NCBI RefSeq assembly: GCF_000160075.2
Contig: NZ_KI535341.1
Location: 1 to 64,000 of the forward strand
Direction: 5' to 3'
Length of the DNA: 64,000 nt
Source: Abiotrophia defectiva ATCC 49176
GTDB taxonomy: Bacteria > Bacillota > Bacilli > Lactobacillales > Aerococcaceae
Shown here: in pieces, positions 39,258 to 48,874 of the stretch
How positions within the stretch are numbered: the first letter of the stretch is position 1
Layout: every line of letters starts with the position of its first letter
The notes under the pieces: model-generated
Database searches by the model: none
Seen by the model: the letters and a program-made list of their open reading frames with translations, nothing else
What the model was told of the DNA's origin: nothing
Translations under genes and position numbers: made by a program

Positions 39258-41051
39258 CTAGGCAAGAGCTTCAATTTGGTCTAATAAATGATCTACATAG
39301 CCAATTGCTGAACGTAAGGCGCCAGCATCCGCCATGGACACGCCGGCATGTTCTGCCAAGGCTAAAGGCCCCATGGTGCCTCCGGCTTTAAGAACTTCTA
39401 GCCACTTATCAATAGTGGTTTGGTCTCCTGCTGCAATCTTCTGCCCTACAGCCGTCCCAATGGTTAACCCTGCTGAGTAGGTGTATGGATAGAGGGCCAT
39501 GAAGTAATGCGGCTGACGCATCCAAGTCAATTCGGCACCTGGATTAATCTCCAGGGCATCACCCCAGAATTCCTTAAGGGTTTCTAAGAAGAATTGGTTG
39601 AGACTGTCGGTATTGAGGAAGTCATCACGGTCTACTGCTTCCAGCACCTTACGTTGGAAGTGAGCTTCCAAGAGGTGAGTGACCATATTGTGGAAGTAGG
39701 TCCGCGCAATAAACTCAGCAATTAAGGTCCGTTTTTGCGCAGCTTCTAAAGGTTGGCTGAGCAAATATTGACACATAATCACTTCATTAGCCGTTGAAGG
39801 CGCCTCGATAAAGTAGAGACTGGCTTCTGGTGTAATAGGCGATACATGTTGGTTGGTTAACTGGAAGTGCCCCGCATGCCCCAATTCGTGAGCCAGAACA
39901 AGCACTTCGCTGAGTAAGCCTGTCCAGTTGAGCAGAATATAAGATGGACCGTTGGCTACCGTCGCACAGAAGCCACCAGTTGATTTGGTCTGATTCATTG
40001 GATAGTCAATCCAACGCTCGTCGAAGGCGCGACGCACGATTTCTTGATAATCTGGTCCTAAAACTTTGAAGGTATCTTCCACCATGGCACGCGATGCCTC
40101 AATGCTGATGGTCTCAGCAGGTTCCTTAGAGAATGGCATCTTAATATCTGCCAAAGATACTTTGTCCAAGCCCTGTTCAGCTGCTAGTAAGCGCGCGTAA
40201 CGACGCATCACCGGCGCAAACTCTGACATAATGACATCAATTTGGCGATTATAGGCTTCGCGACTCACATCTTGCTTAAAGAGTTCGTAATCAATGATTG
40301 AGTCAAAACCGCGCAACTTAGCTTCCTTCTTGCTCGTTTGCACATAGTTGAGGTAGTTAGCTGCTGCCGTATGTTGATAGCGCGCCAAGCCATCGTGGAA
40401 AGATTTCCATGAAGCATGACGCAATTCATAGTCGCTAGCCCCTTCGTAGTCCCCCTCAAATTTGACGAAACTATTTGGATAGGTCTTACCCGCCACTTGG
40501 AAATCGTCGAAGGTCAAGTCCTGGAACTTGAGGGTTCCATAGAGAGAATATTGGTTGTAAAGCGAGCTCTGGAAACTGGATAGGAGCTCTTCAACCTCCT
40601 TAGAAAGGACGCTAGGTTTTAAACGCAAAACTTCATTGAGGTAGCCCGCATAGCGCTTGCCCTTGTCAGATTGACTAAACTCTCTCAGGTAGGCTTCATC
40701 CAAGGCTGATAACTCTGGTGCTAGAAAGGCAAGCTTGGCCCCGACTAATTCGAAGAGTTGATCCAAGCCAACCGCATTGGCTTCATTCTGAGCATCTAGT
40801 TTGTCAGTCTCATAGGCTAACGAACCATAATGTGAAACCCAAGAAATAGCCACTTGAATAGCCTCGTAGTCGGCCAAGGCCTTTTCTAATTGTTGCGTTT
40901 GGTCCAGAGTGCCCGCATAGTTAGCTTCGAACTCTGTCACCTGCTTCTTCAAGTCCTCTACGGCTACTTCATAGGCCGCTTGGTCTTTATACAAGAGACT
41001 TAAATCCCAGGTCTCTGCTAAAGGCAATTCCTGTCTTAAAGGTAATGACAT
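39258..41051 (-). CDS. pepF: Oligoendopeptidase F
   Basis: This M3-family zinc peptidase cuts oligopeptides of about 7-17 residues in the cytoplasm. The 597 residues are typical. The zinc motif is HELGH at residues 388-392 in LAHELGHAGHF, with the downstream glutamate in FIEAPSTANEV. The ATG at 41051 follows AAGGAGG and lies immediately after the aminotransferase stop, so translation is coupled. With an Lrp regulator and an aminotransferase it forms an operon for peptide and amino-acid use. Confidence 0.94.
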   Translation of the reverse strand: MSLPLRQELPLAETWDLSLLYKDQAAYEVAVEDLKKQVTEFEANYAGTLDQTQQLEKALADYEAIQVAISWVSHYGSLAYETDKLDAQNEANAVGLDQLFELVGAKLAFLAPELSALDEAYLREFSQSDKGKRYAGYLNEVLRLKPSVLSKEVEELLSSFQSSLYNQYSLYGTLKFQDLTFDDFQVAGKTYPNSFVKFEGDYEGASDYELRHASWKSFHDGLARYQHTAAANYLNYVQTSKKEAKLRGFDSIIDYELFKQDVSREAYNRQIDVIMSEFAPVMRRYARLLAAEQGLDKVSLADIKMPFSKEPAETISIEASRAMVEDTFKVLGPDYQEIVRRAFDERWIDYPMNQTKSTGGFCATVANGPSYILLNWTGLLSEVLVLAHELGHAGHFQLTNQHVSPITPEASLYFIEAPSTANEVIMCQYLLSQPLEAAQKRTLIAEFIARTYFHNMVTHLLEAHFQRKVLEAVDRDDFLNTDSLNQFFLETLKEFWGDALEINPGAELTWMRQPHYFMALYPYTYSAGLTIGTAVGQKIAAGDQTTIDKWLEVLKAGGTMGPLALAEHAGVSMADAGALRSAIGYVDHLLDQIEALA

Positions 41052-41052
41052 C

Positions 41053-42237
41053 TTACTTTCCTCCTTGTTCTGCACGTAATTCAGTTATAAAGCGTTCAAT
41101 GCGCTCGAAAGCTTGCTTCAATTCATCGATCGAGTAGGCATAAGATACCCGTACGAAGCCTTCGCCTGACTGACCGAAGGCAGATCCCGGCACAACCGCT
41201 ACCTTGTGCTCCCGAATCAGACGGGTAGCAAACTCTTCGGAACTTAGGCCAAACTGACTAATATTCGGGAAAATATAGAAGGCGCCAAAAGGCTCAAAGC
41301 ATGGAATGCCTAAGCGTTTGAGCTCCGCCATCAAATAACGTCGACGTTGATTATAGCTGTCACGCATCATTTCCACATCACTAGCCCCATTCTTAAGGGC
41401 CATGGTGCCCGCATACTGACTCATGGTTGGCGCAGCCATAATAGCAAACTGGTGAATTTTCACCATCTGAGCCAGGATTTCTTCTGGACCACAGCAATAG
41501 CCTAAGCGCCAGCCGGTCATGGCATAGGCCTTAGAAAAGCCATTGATATAGATAGTCCGCTCAACCATACCTGGCAAATCAATGAGCGAATAGTGCTTCT
41601 TGCCGGTATAAGAAAGTTCACTATAGATTTCATCTGTAATAACCAAGAGATCATGGCGCACAATGACCTCAGCGATGGCTTCTAAGTCCTCTTTGGTCAT
41701 AACCGCACCAGTTGGGTTATTGGGGAAGGATAAAATTAAGGCCTTGGACTTAGGCGTAATTGCCGCTTCTAACTCTTCCGCCGTCAGCCGAAAATCATTG
41801 GCTTCCTTAAGTGGAATAGGCACCGGAACGCCATCCGCCAGGGTAATACATGGCAAATATGAAACATAGCAAGGTTCATGATAAATCACTTCATCTCCAG
41901 GTTCTAGACAGGCCCGCAAGGCTAGGTCGATGGCCTCTGACCCCCCGATTGTGACTAAAACCTGAGTGGCAGGATTGTATTGAACCGCATGATTGCGCGC
42001 GATGTAATTAGAAATCTCGGTTCGTAATTCCATCAGCCCACGGTTAGCTGTATAGAAAGTCCGGCCTTTCTGAAGGGTGTAAATCCCCTCTTCTCGCACA
42101 TGCCAAGGGGTATCAAAATCGGGTTCCCCCACCCCTAGCGAAATGACATCTTCAATCTCATTGGCGATGTCGAAAAATTTACGAATCCCAGAGGGCTGAA
42201 TGGATTGCACCTTCTGGTTGATAAAACGATGACTCAT
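41053..42237 (-). CDS. PLP-dependent class I aminotransferase (PatA/AspC-like)
   Basis: The fold-type I aminotransferase has 394 residues. The PLP lysine is in INGFSKAYAMTGWRLGYC, the phosphate and ring contacts are in GGSEAIDLALRA and SFPNNPTGAVM, and the substrate arginine is in FVRVSYAY. The family includes aspartate, aromatic and N-acetyl-LL-diaminopimelate aminotransferases; I cannot choose among them by eye. Its ATG overlaps the stop of the Lrp gene as ATGA, and pepF follows at once. Confidence 0.88.
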   Translation of the reverse strand: MSHRFINQKVQSIQPSGIRKFFDIANEIEDVISLGVGEPDFDTPWHVREEGIYTLQKGRTFYTANRGLMELRTEISNYIARNHAVQYNPATQVLVTIGGSEAIDLALRACLEPGDEVIYHEPCYVSYLPCITLADGVPVPIPLKEANDFRLTAEELEAAITPKSKALILSFPNNPTGAVMTKEDLEAIAEVIVRHDLLVITDEIYSELSYTGKKHYSLIDLPGMVERTIYINGFSKAYAMTGWRLGYCCGPEEILAQMVKIHQFAIMAAPTMSQYAGTMALKNGASDVEMMRDSYNQRRRYLMAELKRLGIPCFEPFGAFYIFPNISQFGLSSEEFATRLIREHKVAVVPGSAFGQSGEGFVRVSYAYSIDELKQAFERIERFITELRAEQGGK

Positions 42238-42722
42238 GGAGTAACCACCATCCGTTTGTGTTTGTCATCCTTAACGAACATGGTGCCGTGGTCTTTGTAT
42301 TTAGTTAAGATAATATGAGTTGCAGTCGATTGCACTTCTTCAATCACAGACAAACGACTAGAAACAAAGAGGGCAATTTCCTTCATTGGTGCTTTTTTAA
42401 GCTCAACCAGGAAGTCAAAGCCCCCAGACATAAGGTAGAGAGAGTCTACTTCTGGGAAGAGATATATTTTTTCGGCAATACGGTCAAAACCTTGCCCACG
42501 TTGAGGGTTAACCTTCAATTCGATAATGGCAGAGACACTTTGATCATCGGTTTTATCCCAGTTAATTAAGGTATGATAACCGACAATAATACGGTCGGCT
42601 TCAAGCTCGGCAATGGTTTTGATTACTTCTTCTTCACTATAACCTAGGCGAACAGCCAATTCAGCCGGTGAAATTCTACTGTTGCTTTCTAATACTTTTA
42701 ATATCGCTTGGCGTTGATTCAT
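42234..42722 (-). CDS. Lrp/AsnC family transcriptional regulator
   Basis: The 162-residue protein has an N-terminal winged helix-turn-helix (ISPAELAVRLGYSEEEVIKTIAELE, in parts, at about 18-45) and a C-terminal RAM-like ligand domain (about 75-150) with a SGGFDFLVEL strand. It would bind an amino acid and control nearby genes, most simply the operon it heads with the aminotransferase and pepF. The ATG at 42722 follows AGGAGG. A TATAAT lies about 55 bp upstream on the minus strand. Confidence 0.87.
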   Translation of the reverse strand: MNQRQAILKVLESNSRISPAELAVRLGYSEEEVIKTIAELEADRIIVGYHTLINWDKTDDQSVSAIIELKVNPQRGQGFDRIAEKIYLFPEVDSLYLMSGGFDFLVELKKAPMKEIALFVSSRLSVIEEVQSTATHIILTKYKDHGTMFVKDDKHKRMVVTP

Positions 42723-42847
42723 GATGAAACCTCCTACTAGACTTGTGGCCAGTCTCTGCTGGCGCACCCTGTTCCTATTATAGCACAAAGCAAGGCTAAG
42801 GCGAAAGACTGGAGGTCAGCGCCAAGCAAGTCGAATCTACCCTAGAA

Positions 42848-42882
42848 TAAAAAAAGTCGAGCGGCCTTTTAAGGCTACTCAG
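42848..42882 (-). terminator. Terminator of the YdcF-like gene
   Basis: On the minus strand, GAG and GCCTT pair with AAGGC and CTC, followed by TTTTTTT. Confidence 0.7.
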
Positions 42883-42900
42883 CAAGTCATATTCGGAGAA

Positions 42901-43596
42901 TTAATCCCCAACTTTGATATGGTCGGTAAGATCCCCTGATTGACTAAAATCAATCGGAAAATCTAAGCTAGGCTGCGGCATCTGGTAGCCCAGATAGGTC
43001 ACGGCAAAGTCCTTGAGCCGGGCGCCAATTTCACGAAATTCACGTTTGAATCGGGTTGAAGCTGCCTCTTCCGCTGCCAACCCTACCGCCTGTAGGCCTA
43101 AGCCGCGCGCCAACATAAGGGCGCGGGACAGATGATAGCCTTGGGTAACGATAATCACTCGGTTCTGACCTAGAACATGTTTGAGCCGATAAAGGCTATC
43201 ATAAGTCGAGTAACCCGCATGATCTAAATAAATGCGTTCACTGGCTACTCCATGCTGAACCAGATAGTCCTTCATGACTGCCACTTCATTATAATATTGA
43301 TTGGTGTGGTCGCCACTCATAATGAGAGCCTTATTGGGAAAGGTCTGGGCTAGCGTAAGGGCCGAATTTAGCCTTCCTGCCAGGACCTTACTTGGCTCCT
43401 TATTGTCGATAATTCCAGCCCCTAGCACCAAAATAGGCACCTGGTCACTAGCCCAATCGGTGGCTTGGATCTGTTGAGGCGTCTTGGTTTGGAATTGGGC
43501 GCTAACAATCACCCAAAGATTAATAGCTAGGATTAGCAAGAGCCCTAAGGATGCTAGGCCAATGATTGCTTTAAAAATTGATAGAATCATTCTCAC
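42901..43596 (-). CDS. YdcF/SanA-like DUF218 membrane protein
   Basis: The 231-residue protein has one N-terminal membrane helix (about residues 8-32) and an outer DUF218 domain. Motifs are LVLGAGIIDNKEPS, AGRLNSAL, IMSGDHTNQYYNEVAVM and VTQGYHLSRALMLA. Such proteins are linked to envelope integrity and vancomycin tolerance (SanA) in other bacteria, with no proven reaction. The start is a GTG at 43596 behind AGGAGG, or the ATG two codons later. It is transcribed alone. Confidence 0.85.
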   Translation of the reverse strand: MRMILSIFKAIIGLASLGLLLILAINLWVIVSAQFQTKTPQQIQATDWASDQVPILVLGAGIIDNKEPSKVLAGRLNSALTLAQTFPNKALIMSGDHTNQYYNEVAVMKDYLVQHGVASERIYLDHAGYSTYDSLYRLKHVLGQNRVIIVTQGYHLSRALMLARGLGLQAVGLAAEEAASTRFKREFREIGARLKDFAVTYLGYQMPQPSLDFPIDFSQSGDLTDHIKVGD

Positions 43597-43804
43597 GCGC
43601 CTCCCTCCTTCTCAAATTTCTTAGCTTTTTATAGTATAACAGTATCCTGAAGAGAAGTCTAAAATTGTCAGTCCTGTTGCGAAATTTAACTCAGCTGTTA
43701 TCCGTTTGTCACGGACTCTGCCGCTTATCTATGGTAGACTATAGAAGATTACCCCGAGGGCTCCAGCCCCAACTATCAAATATCCCATAGAAAGAGGAAA
43801 CCTC

Positions 43805-44482
43805 ATGAAATTACGCCATATCTTTTTATTTTTGCTGGCCATTGTCTTAGGTGCCGGTGCCACTATTCTCTATCTCAAGTTCCAAGAACCTACCCGCAAG
43901 AACAATCAGACACAAGAATCTAGTTCAAGCCAGTTAATCAGTCAGGCTTCTTCTAGCAAGCTTGAATCGAGCAGCAGTGCCTCATCCTCTTCAGAACCAC
44001 CACAATCTTTCTTGAATGAAAGCATTCCGGAAGACGCTAGCTATAAGAAGACGGTCTTACCTGCTGAAATGGACGGTAACGAGCTCAATAAGAAAATCAA
44101 CGAATTCTATCAGGCCAACTACTCAGCAGATGAGAAGGCCGCTAGCCAACAAGCACTTAGCCAACAAGAATTAGCAGACTTACAAAACTACTTGGATCAA
44201 TCTGGCAATGTCAGTGGCTTGGAAACTAAGGTCGACCAAATCGCGGTGAAATTAGGTAACCAAACCAGTTACGTCGTTCGTTTAGTTGTGCCAATGACTC
44301 GCCAAGAAGCTAACAGTCGCGTCAAGGATAGTGATATCGAGCTCATGAACCAAGCCCTATCCTATGTCGGCAATCGCCTAGTTTTAGTAGCCTACTATGA
44401 TCAAGCTAAGCAAGCCGTGGTGCCTGTCAGCCTATCTAACAGTTCCCGACCTGCTCTCTTCTACTACAACGTACAACCTTAA
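43805..44482 (+). CDS. Membrane-anchored extracellular protein with serine-rich linker
   Basis: The 225-residue protein has an N-terminal helix (about 6-25), a Ser/Gln/Glu-rich linker (about 35-70) and an extracellular domain of about 150 residues with no cysteine and no motif I recognise. The plan (short cytoplasmic end, helix, serine stalk) is like the protein at 3457-3993, but here a folded domain follows. AGAGGAAA precedes the ATG. It is divergent from the YdcF-like gene and ends in a strong terminator. Confidence 0.7.
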   Translation: MKLRHIFLFLLAIVLGAGATILYLKFQEPTRKNNQTQESSSSQLISQASSSKLESSSSASSSSEPPQSFLNESIPEDASYKKTVLPAEMDGNELNKKINEFYQANYSADEKAASQQALSQQELADLQNYLDQSGNVSGLETKVDQIAVKLGNQTSYVVRLVVPMTRQEANSRVKDSDIELMNQALSYVGNRLVLVAYYDQAKQAVVPVSLSNSSRPALFYYNVQP

Positions 44483-44490
44483 AGTAAATC

Positions 44491-44526
44491 AAAGGCCACC
44501 TGTCACTTAGGATAGGTGGCCTTTAT
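44491..44526. terminator. Bidirectional terminator
   Basis: AAAGGCCACCT and AGGTGGCCTTT pair exactly across a 12-base loop, between converging genes. Confidence 0.85.
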
Positions 44527-44540
44527 TTGCGTGGAAAAGG

Positions 44541-45029
44541 CTAACTTTCAGCTGAGTCTCGAACCGTGTCAATGCCTAAAACTACTGCCAGAACTAATAC
44601 CGGATGAATCGTTTCATCATAGATTTCAATCTCGAAGGTATCGGACCAGGTCATAATCTTGCTCCGAATGGTCGCAATAATTTCTCCATCTGCATCATAA
44701 ATACTACAGCCCTTGAGCCAAGAAATACCATCTACCGTCCAACCTAAACCTTGAATCGATAGGCGGGTACCCAAGAAACTGAAGCGTTCTTGAATGGTCG
44801 CCACAGTCTGGCCTTCTATACTGATTGTTAGGCGTTGGAAGAAGAACCGCCACATGGCCTGGGTCACTGTCGCCAACTCGGTACCGCTCTTGGCATCTAG
44901 AATGGTCATCTGGCGACGAAGCCAAGGCATACGACCTCGAACTTGAAAAACTACTTCCCCTGCCTGGTCATAAATCTCAAAGTTTTGGCGAATAGACATA
45001 AAATGTTGCTTCATATAGAATTTCATCAT
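44541..45029 (-). CDS. LURP-one-related (YxjI-type) protein
   Basis: This 162-residue protein of the LOR/DUF567 family resembles the tubby fold: a 12-strand barrel around a central helix. Typical segments are FEIYDQAGEVVFQVRG, LRRQMTILDAKSGTELATV, and a repeat of ...IYDADGEIIATI. The role in bacteria is unknown. It follows rlmH at a distance of 9 bp and is probably co-transcribed. AAGGAG precedes two adjacent ATG codons, and either may be used. Confidence 0.82.
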   Translation of the reverse strand: MMKFYMKQHFMSIRQNFEIYDQAGEVVFQVRGRMPWLRRQMTILDAKSGTELATVTQAMWRFFFQRLTISIEGQTVATIQERFSFLGTRLSIQGLGWTVDGISWLKGCSIYDADGEIIATIRSKIMTWSDTFEIEIYDETIHPVLVLAVVLGIDTVRDSAES

Positions 45030-45038
45030 ATTCTCTCC

Positions 45039-45518
45039 TTACTTGTGATAGGCGTGTCCCTTCATAATTCGGAAAGCCCGATAAATCTGCTCGACTAGGA
45101 CTAGGCGCATGAGTTGATGAGGCAAGGTAATCCGCCCAAAGCTAACTCGCCACTGGGCCTTTTGCTTGAGACGCTCAGCTAGGCCTAGGGAGCCACCAAT
45201 TATAAAGCTTACTTTGCTTTGCCCATGTAGGGCCATACGGTCCAAACGCTGGGCTAAATCTTCCGAAGAGATGAGGTCTCCTTCGATAGCGAGGACAATG
45301 ACCTGACGGCCAGCATCTAATCGAGCCTCTATACGATCTGCTTCCTTATCTAGAACTTGTTCGATTTCGAGAGTGGACATCTTCTCAGCAGTTGCTTCAT
45401 CGGCCACCTCAACGATTGATAGGTTGGCATAGGCGCCAAGGCGCTTGGTGTATTCGGCAATCCCTTGTTTGAGATACTTCTCCTTGAGTTTGCCAACACA
45501 GATAATTTCAATTTGCAT
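45039..45518 (-). CDS. rlmH: 23S rRNA (pseudouridine1915-N3)-methyltransferase
   Basis: This SPOUT-fold enzyme methylates pseudouridine 1915 in helix 69 of 23S rRNA on assembled ribosomes. The ATG at 45518 after AGGAGG gives 159 residues, exactly the family length. Motifs are the start [16 protein letters not shown], the SAM knot FIIGGSLGL, and the C-terminal [19 protein letters not shown] region ending in GHAYHK. Confidence 0.96.
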   Translation of the reverse strand: MQIEIICVGKLKEKYLKQGIAEYTKRLGAYANLSIVEVADEATAEKMSTLEIEQVLDKEADRIEARLDAGRQVIVLAIEGDLISSEDLAQRLDRMALHGQSKVSFIIGGSLGLAERLKQKAQWRVSFGRITLPHQLMRLVLVEQIYRAFRIMKGHAYHK

Positions 45519-45604
45519 CCTCATTCCTCCTACCATTATCATAGCATTTTTCGGCGATTTTTTGTATGATAATAGGGAATTGAATTAGAATCGAGGTTCT
45601 CGCT

Positions 45605-46981
45605 ATGCAAGATCTATTCTCCCCGAGCAAATGGACCGCAACCCAGAAGCTTACCGTTAGCTTTCTGGTGGTTATTTTAACCGGGAGCTTTCTCCTCTGG
45701 TTGCCTATTTCCAACCAGCCAGGAACTCATCAAACTTATTTAGACCATCTCTTTACTGCTGTCTCCATGGTCTGCGTGACGGGCTTGACCGTCCTATCCA
45801 TTAAGGACACCTATACCGTCTTCGGCCAAATAGTCGGCATTATCCTTATGCAGATTGGGGGCTTAGGGCTGATCACGCTCATTTCTGTCAGCCTCTTCTA
45901 TCTGAAACGTCGCATTTCGCTTAAGAGCCAGACCACCTTACAGATGGCCCTTAACCGTAACACTAATGACAACTACAAGAACTTTCTCTTTAACGCCTAT
46001 CGCTTCACCTTTGCAGTAGAGGCCATTGGCGCCCTAGTTCTGATGACGGACTTCATTCCCCGCTACGGCTGGGCAAAAGGCGCCTTCAATGCCGTTTTTG
46101 TTGCGGTTTCTGCCTTCTGTAATGCTGGTTTTGACAACCTAGGCAGCAACAGTCTCCAAGACTTTGTTCTCAACCCAACGGTTAACTTTACAGTTGCCTT
46201 ACTCATTATTGCAGGGGGGATTGGTTTCACCGTCTGGGCCGAGCTGAGCGAAAGGTTAAATCACTACTTCCATTCTCGTCCACGCCTCTTGCGTTTGAGT
46301 TTCCGCCGTTTGAGTTCCCACTCACGCCTAGCGCTGATAGCAACTGCTACCTTGTTATTTGGCGGAGCCCTTATCACTTGGCTATCAGAACTCAGACATG
46401 GCTCAACTATCGGTAATTATAATATCTTCCAGCAGTGGATGATTTCTTTCTTCCAGTCTGCTGCCTTCCGTACGGCCGGCTTCTCGACTTTGAACTATGA
46501 AGCGACCCATCCCTTCACCAATCTGGTCTATATGATTCTCATGTTAATTGGGGGGGCCCCAGGTGGTACAGCTGGTGGTATTAAGGTCACTACAGCTGCC
46601 ATCATGTTCTTACTCTTCCGTTCCGAACTCAAGGGCCACACTGAAGTAACTTTCCATAAACGGGTTATTCCAGCCAGCGCCGTTAAGCAAGCTATGACCA
46701 TCATTCTCTTTTTCTTCACGGTCTTAATGATTGGCTATTCGCTCTTACTCTTGGAGCATCCAAATCTCAATCCTTACCATCTTCTCTTCGAGGCCATTTC
46801 TGCTATGGCCACTGTGGGTTCTTCGGCAGGGATTACCTCGCAACTCACAACTTGGGGGCGCATCATTATTATGGGCATGATGTTCTTGGGCCGGGTAGGT
46901 CCCTTTACCGTCTTCCTCAGCTTGCTCCAACGTGACCGCAAAGAAATTCACTATGCCGATACTGATGTATTAATCGGCTAA
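45605..46981 (+). CDS. ktrB: Potassium uptake channel subunit KtrB
   Basis: The 458-residue membrane protein forms the K+-translocating subunit of the Na+-dependent Ktr system. Four pore-loop repeats are visible, the clearest being VCVTGLTVLSI, CNAGFDNLGS, AFRTAGFSTL and TVGSSAGIT, each with the conserved glycine of the selectivity filter. A glycine-rich gating loop (GGAPGGTAGGIKV) lies in the third repeat. The ATG has a GAGG-type ribosome site. ktrA follows 21 bp later. Confidence 0.93.
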   Translation: MQDLFSPSKWTATQKLTVSFLVVILTGSFLLWLPISNQPGTHQTYLDHLFTAVSMVCVTGLTVLSIKDTYTVFGQIVGIILMQIGGLGLITLISVSLFYLKRRISLKSQTTLQMALNRNTNDNYKNFLFNAYRFTFAVEAIGALVLMTDFIPRYGWAKGAFNAVFVAVSAFCNAGFDNLGSNSLQDFVLNPTVNFTVALLIIAGGIGFTVWAELSERLNHYFHSRPRLLRLSFRRLSSHSRLALIATATLLFGGALITWLSELRHGSTIGNYNIFQQWMISFFQSAAFRTAGFSTLNYEATHPFTNLVYMILMLIGGAPGGTAGGIKVTTAAIMFLLFRSELKGHTEVTFHKRVIPASAVKQAMTIILFFFTVLMIGYSLLLLEHPNLNPYHLLFEAISAMATVGSSAGITSQLTTWGRIIIMGMMFLGRVGPFTVFLSLLQRDRKEIHYADTDVLIG

Positions 46982-47002
46982 TCAGAAAGGATCTGTACAC
47001 TT

Positions 47003-47689
47003 ATGAAACCAAAACTTAATACTCGGATTATTGGCGTCTTAGGCCTGGGGGTCTTTGGCCGTACCGTCGCTAAAGAACTTAGCAAATACGATGTAGATGT
47101 TATCGCCATTGACAACCGACAAGCCAATGTCCAAGACGTGGCAGACTATGTTACTAAGGCGGCTGTCGGCGACATTACCGACTATGACTTCTTGAAAAAT
47201 ATCGGCGTTAAGGAATGTGACATTGTCATTATCGCGACCGGTACTAACTTGGAAAGCTCTGTACTAGCAGCTATGCACTGTAAAAAATTAGGTGTCCCTC
47301 GGATCGTGGGTAAGGCTCGTAGCTTAACCTTTGAAGAGGTTCTCTATGAAGTGGGCGTCCATGTAGTGGTCTCTCCTGAACGTGACTCTGGTGTACGTTT
47401 AGCATCTAAAATTCTCCGTAATAAGATTGACGAAGTACTACGATTAGACGATGATACCTCGATTGTCGAATTTACAGCACCTGATGCATGGGTCGGTAAG
47501 ACCGTCTTAGAACTAGACTTACGACGCAAGTATGAACTCAACCTAATTGGTATGCGGGAAGAAAAAGGTGAGAAGTTGAATTCTTCTATTGCCATCAACC
47601 ACCCAATTGAAGCCAACACCATTTTGGTCGCGATGGCCAATTCTCATGTCTTCGAGAAATATGACTATTTAGGTTACTTTAACGACTAA
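47003..47689 (+). CDS. ktrA: Potassium uptake regulatory subunit KtrA
   Basis: The 228-residue cytoplasmic RCK protein forms the octameric ring that gates KtrB. The Rossmann loop is VLGLGVFGRTVAKEL near residue 12, with VIAIDNR for nucleotide ribose binding. The C-terminal RCK_C half (about 140-225) would bind c-di-AMP in relatives. AAAGGAT precedes the start. It is the second gene of the ktrBA operon. Confidence 0.94.
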   Translation: MKPKLNTRIIGVLGLGVFGRTVAKELSKYDVDVIAIDNRQANVQDVADYVTKAAVGDITDYDFLKNIGVKECDIVIIATGTNLESSVLAAMHCKKLGVPRIVGKARSLTFEEVLYEVGVHVVVSPERDSGVRLASKILRNKIDEVLRLDDDTSIVEFTAPDAWVGKTVLELDLRRKYELNLIGMREEKGEKLNSSIAINHPIEANTILVAMANSHVFEKYDYLGYFND

Positions 47690-47701
47690 ACTTGATATCA
47701 G

Positions 47702-47735
47702 AAAAAGCCATGGTTTGAAACCATGGCTTTTTTGC
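47702..47735. terminator. Bidirectional terminator
   Basis: AAAGCCATGGTTT and AAACCATGGCTTT pair around ga and are followed by T runs on the plus strand. It separates ktrA from the converging LPxTG gene. Confidence 0.85.
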
Positions 47736-47748
47736 TAGTGGATTAAAT

Positions 47749-48660
47749 TTAGGAACGGCGACGACGCATGAGGACGAGGCCAATCGCTGCAAGGACTAGT
47801 AGAGCACCCACTAACAAGAATGGTAGGCGGTCCACTTCACCAGTGTTTGGCAAGCCCTTCTTATTTTCTCTCTTGGTTTCTTTCTTGACCTCTACCTTAC
47901 TTGAGCTTTGACTTTCTTTTGATTCAGATTTAGACTCAGCAGGCTTAGATTCACTAGATTTTGAAGACTCGTTAGGCTTGGATTCACTTGGCTTAGAAGC
48001 TGAGGATTGAGAAGATTCAGCTGGTTTAGATTCAGTTGGCTTAGAAGCTGAAGATTGGGAAGACTCAGCTGGTTTGGATTCGGCTGGCTTAGATTCTGAA
48101 GCTTGCGATGTCTCTGCTGGTTTGGATTCGGCTGGCTTAGATTCTGAAGCTTGTGAGCTCTCTGTTGGCTTTTGTTCAGGCTTAGGTGCTGGCAATGAAA
48201 TAACGGGCAGCACTTGTTTATCCGCTTCATCTTCCAGTGGCAACTGCGCTAAGTAGCTATCGAATTTTTTCTTGAGCGTCGCAAAATTTTGAATGGTTTG
48301 ACTCGCATCATAAACGCTAGCGGTCACCAAACCTTCAGACGTTTCGCGTTCTTTGGCTGGTTTATATTCCTTAACACCCGCCATACCATCTTTTTCAAGA
48401 CCTTGTTCTACTAGCCACTTATGAGCCGCAGAGACAGCTTGATCACGATTACCCTCTACCAAGAAGTAGAAAACAAGCCCTTCTGTATTATCTTGGGCAT
48501 TAACTAGAACATAGCGCACAATGCTGTGTTCCTTAGCTTGCGCTACTTGGCTAGCCTCCGCCTCATTATTTGATGCAGTGGCTTGTGCTGCAACTGGATA
48601 GCTACCTAAAACACTGGCAACTAAACCCAAAACTAAGATTCCTTTCGACCACTTTTTCAT
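47749..48660 (-). CDS. LPxTG cell-wall-anchored protein with SKPAES-type repeats
   Basis: The 303-residue surface protein has a signal peptide (about 1-26, AQA cleavage), an N-terminal globular part of about 110 residues (RYVLVNAQDNTEGLVFYFLV, then KWLVEQGLEKDG), a repeat region rich in Ser, Lys, Pro and Glu (about 165-255), and a sortase signal LPNTG at 270-274 with hydrophobic helix and RRRR tail. The repeats carry units such as SKPAESSQSSA and would form an extended wall-spanning stalk. The head domain is not recognised. AAAGGAAG precedes the start. Confidence 0.88.
   Translation of the reverse strand: MKKWSKGILVLGLVASVLGSYPVAAQATASNNEAEASQVAQAKEHSIVRYVLVNAQDNTEGLVFYFLVEGNRDQAVSAAHKWLVEQGLEKDGMAGVKEYKPAKERETSEGLVTASVYDASQTIQNFATLKKKFDSYLAQLPLEDEADKQVLPVISLPAPKPEQKPTESSQASESKPAESKPAETSQASESKPAESKPAESSQSSASKPTESKPAESSQSSASKPSESKPNESSKSSESKPAESKSESKESQSSSKVEVKKETKRENKKGLPNTGEVDRLPFLLVGALLVLAAIGLVLMRRRRS
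47930..48170 (-). repeat. Tandem repeats coding the surface stalk
   Basis: The segment contains near-identical units of about 30-60 bp, for example two copies of gctggtttggattcggctgg, within the LPxTG gene. Such repeats can change number by slippage and vary the stalk length. Confidence 0.75.
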
Positions 48661-48831
48661 GGTGAATCGCTTCCTTTCCTTTTGTTACACTTATTGTAAC
48701 TCTGTTACAGAAAGATTACAAGCGGATCTTTGTTTTTTAGTATTTATTTCCCGAATAATTCATAAATTCGCAACATTTCGCTTATTACCGGCCTAAATCG
48801 GCAATCCGAATTGTTACATAAATGTTACAGA

Positions 48832-48862
48832 AATAAAAAGAGCCCCTGTTTTCACAGGAGCT
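48832..48862 (-). terminator. Terminator of the Phn-type transporter operon
   Basis: On the minus strand AGC-CCTGT pairs with ACAGG-GCT and is followed by TTTTTATTT. Confidence 0.75.
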
Positions 48863-48874
48863 CAAAGCTTCAAT

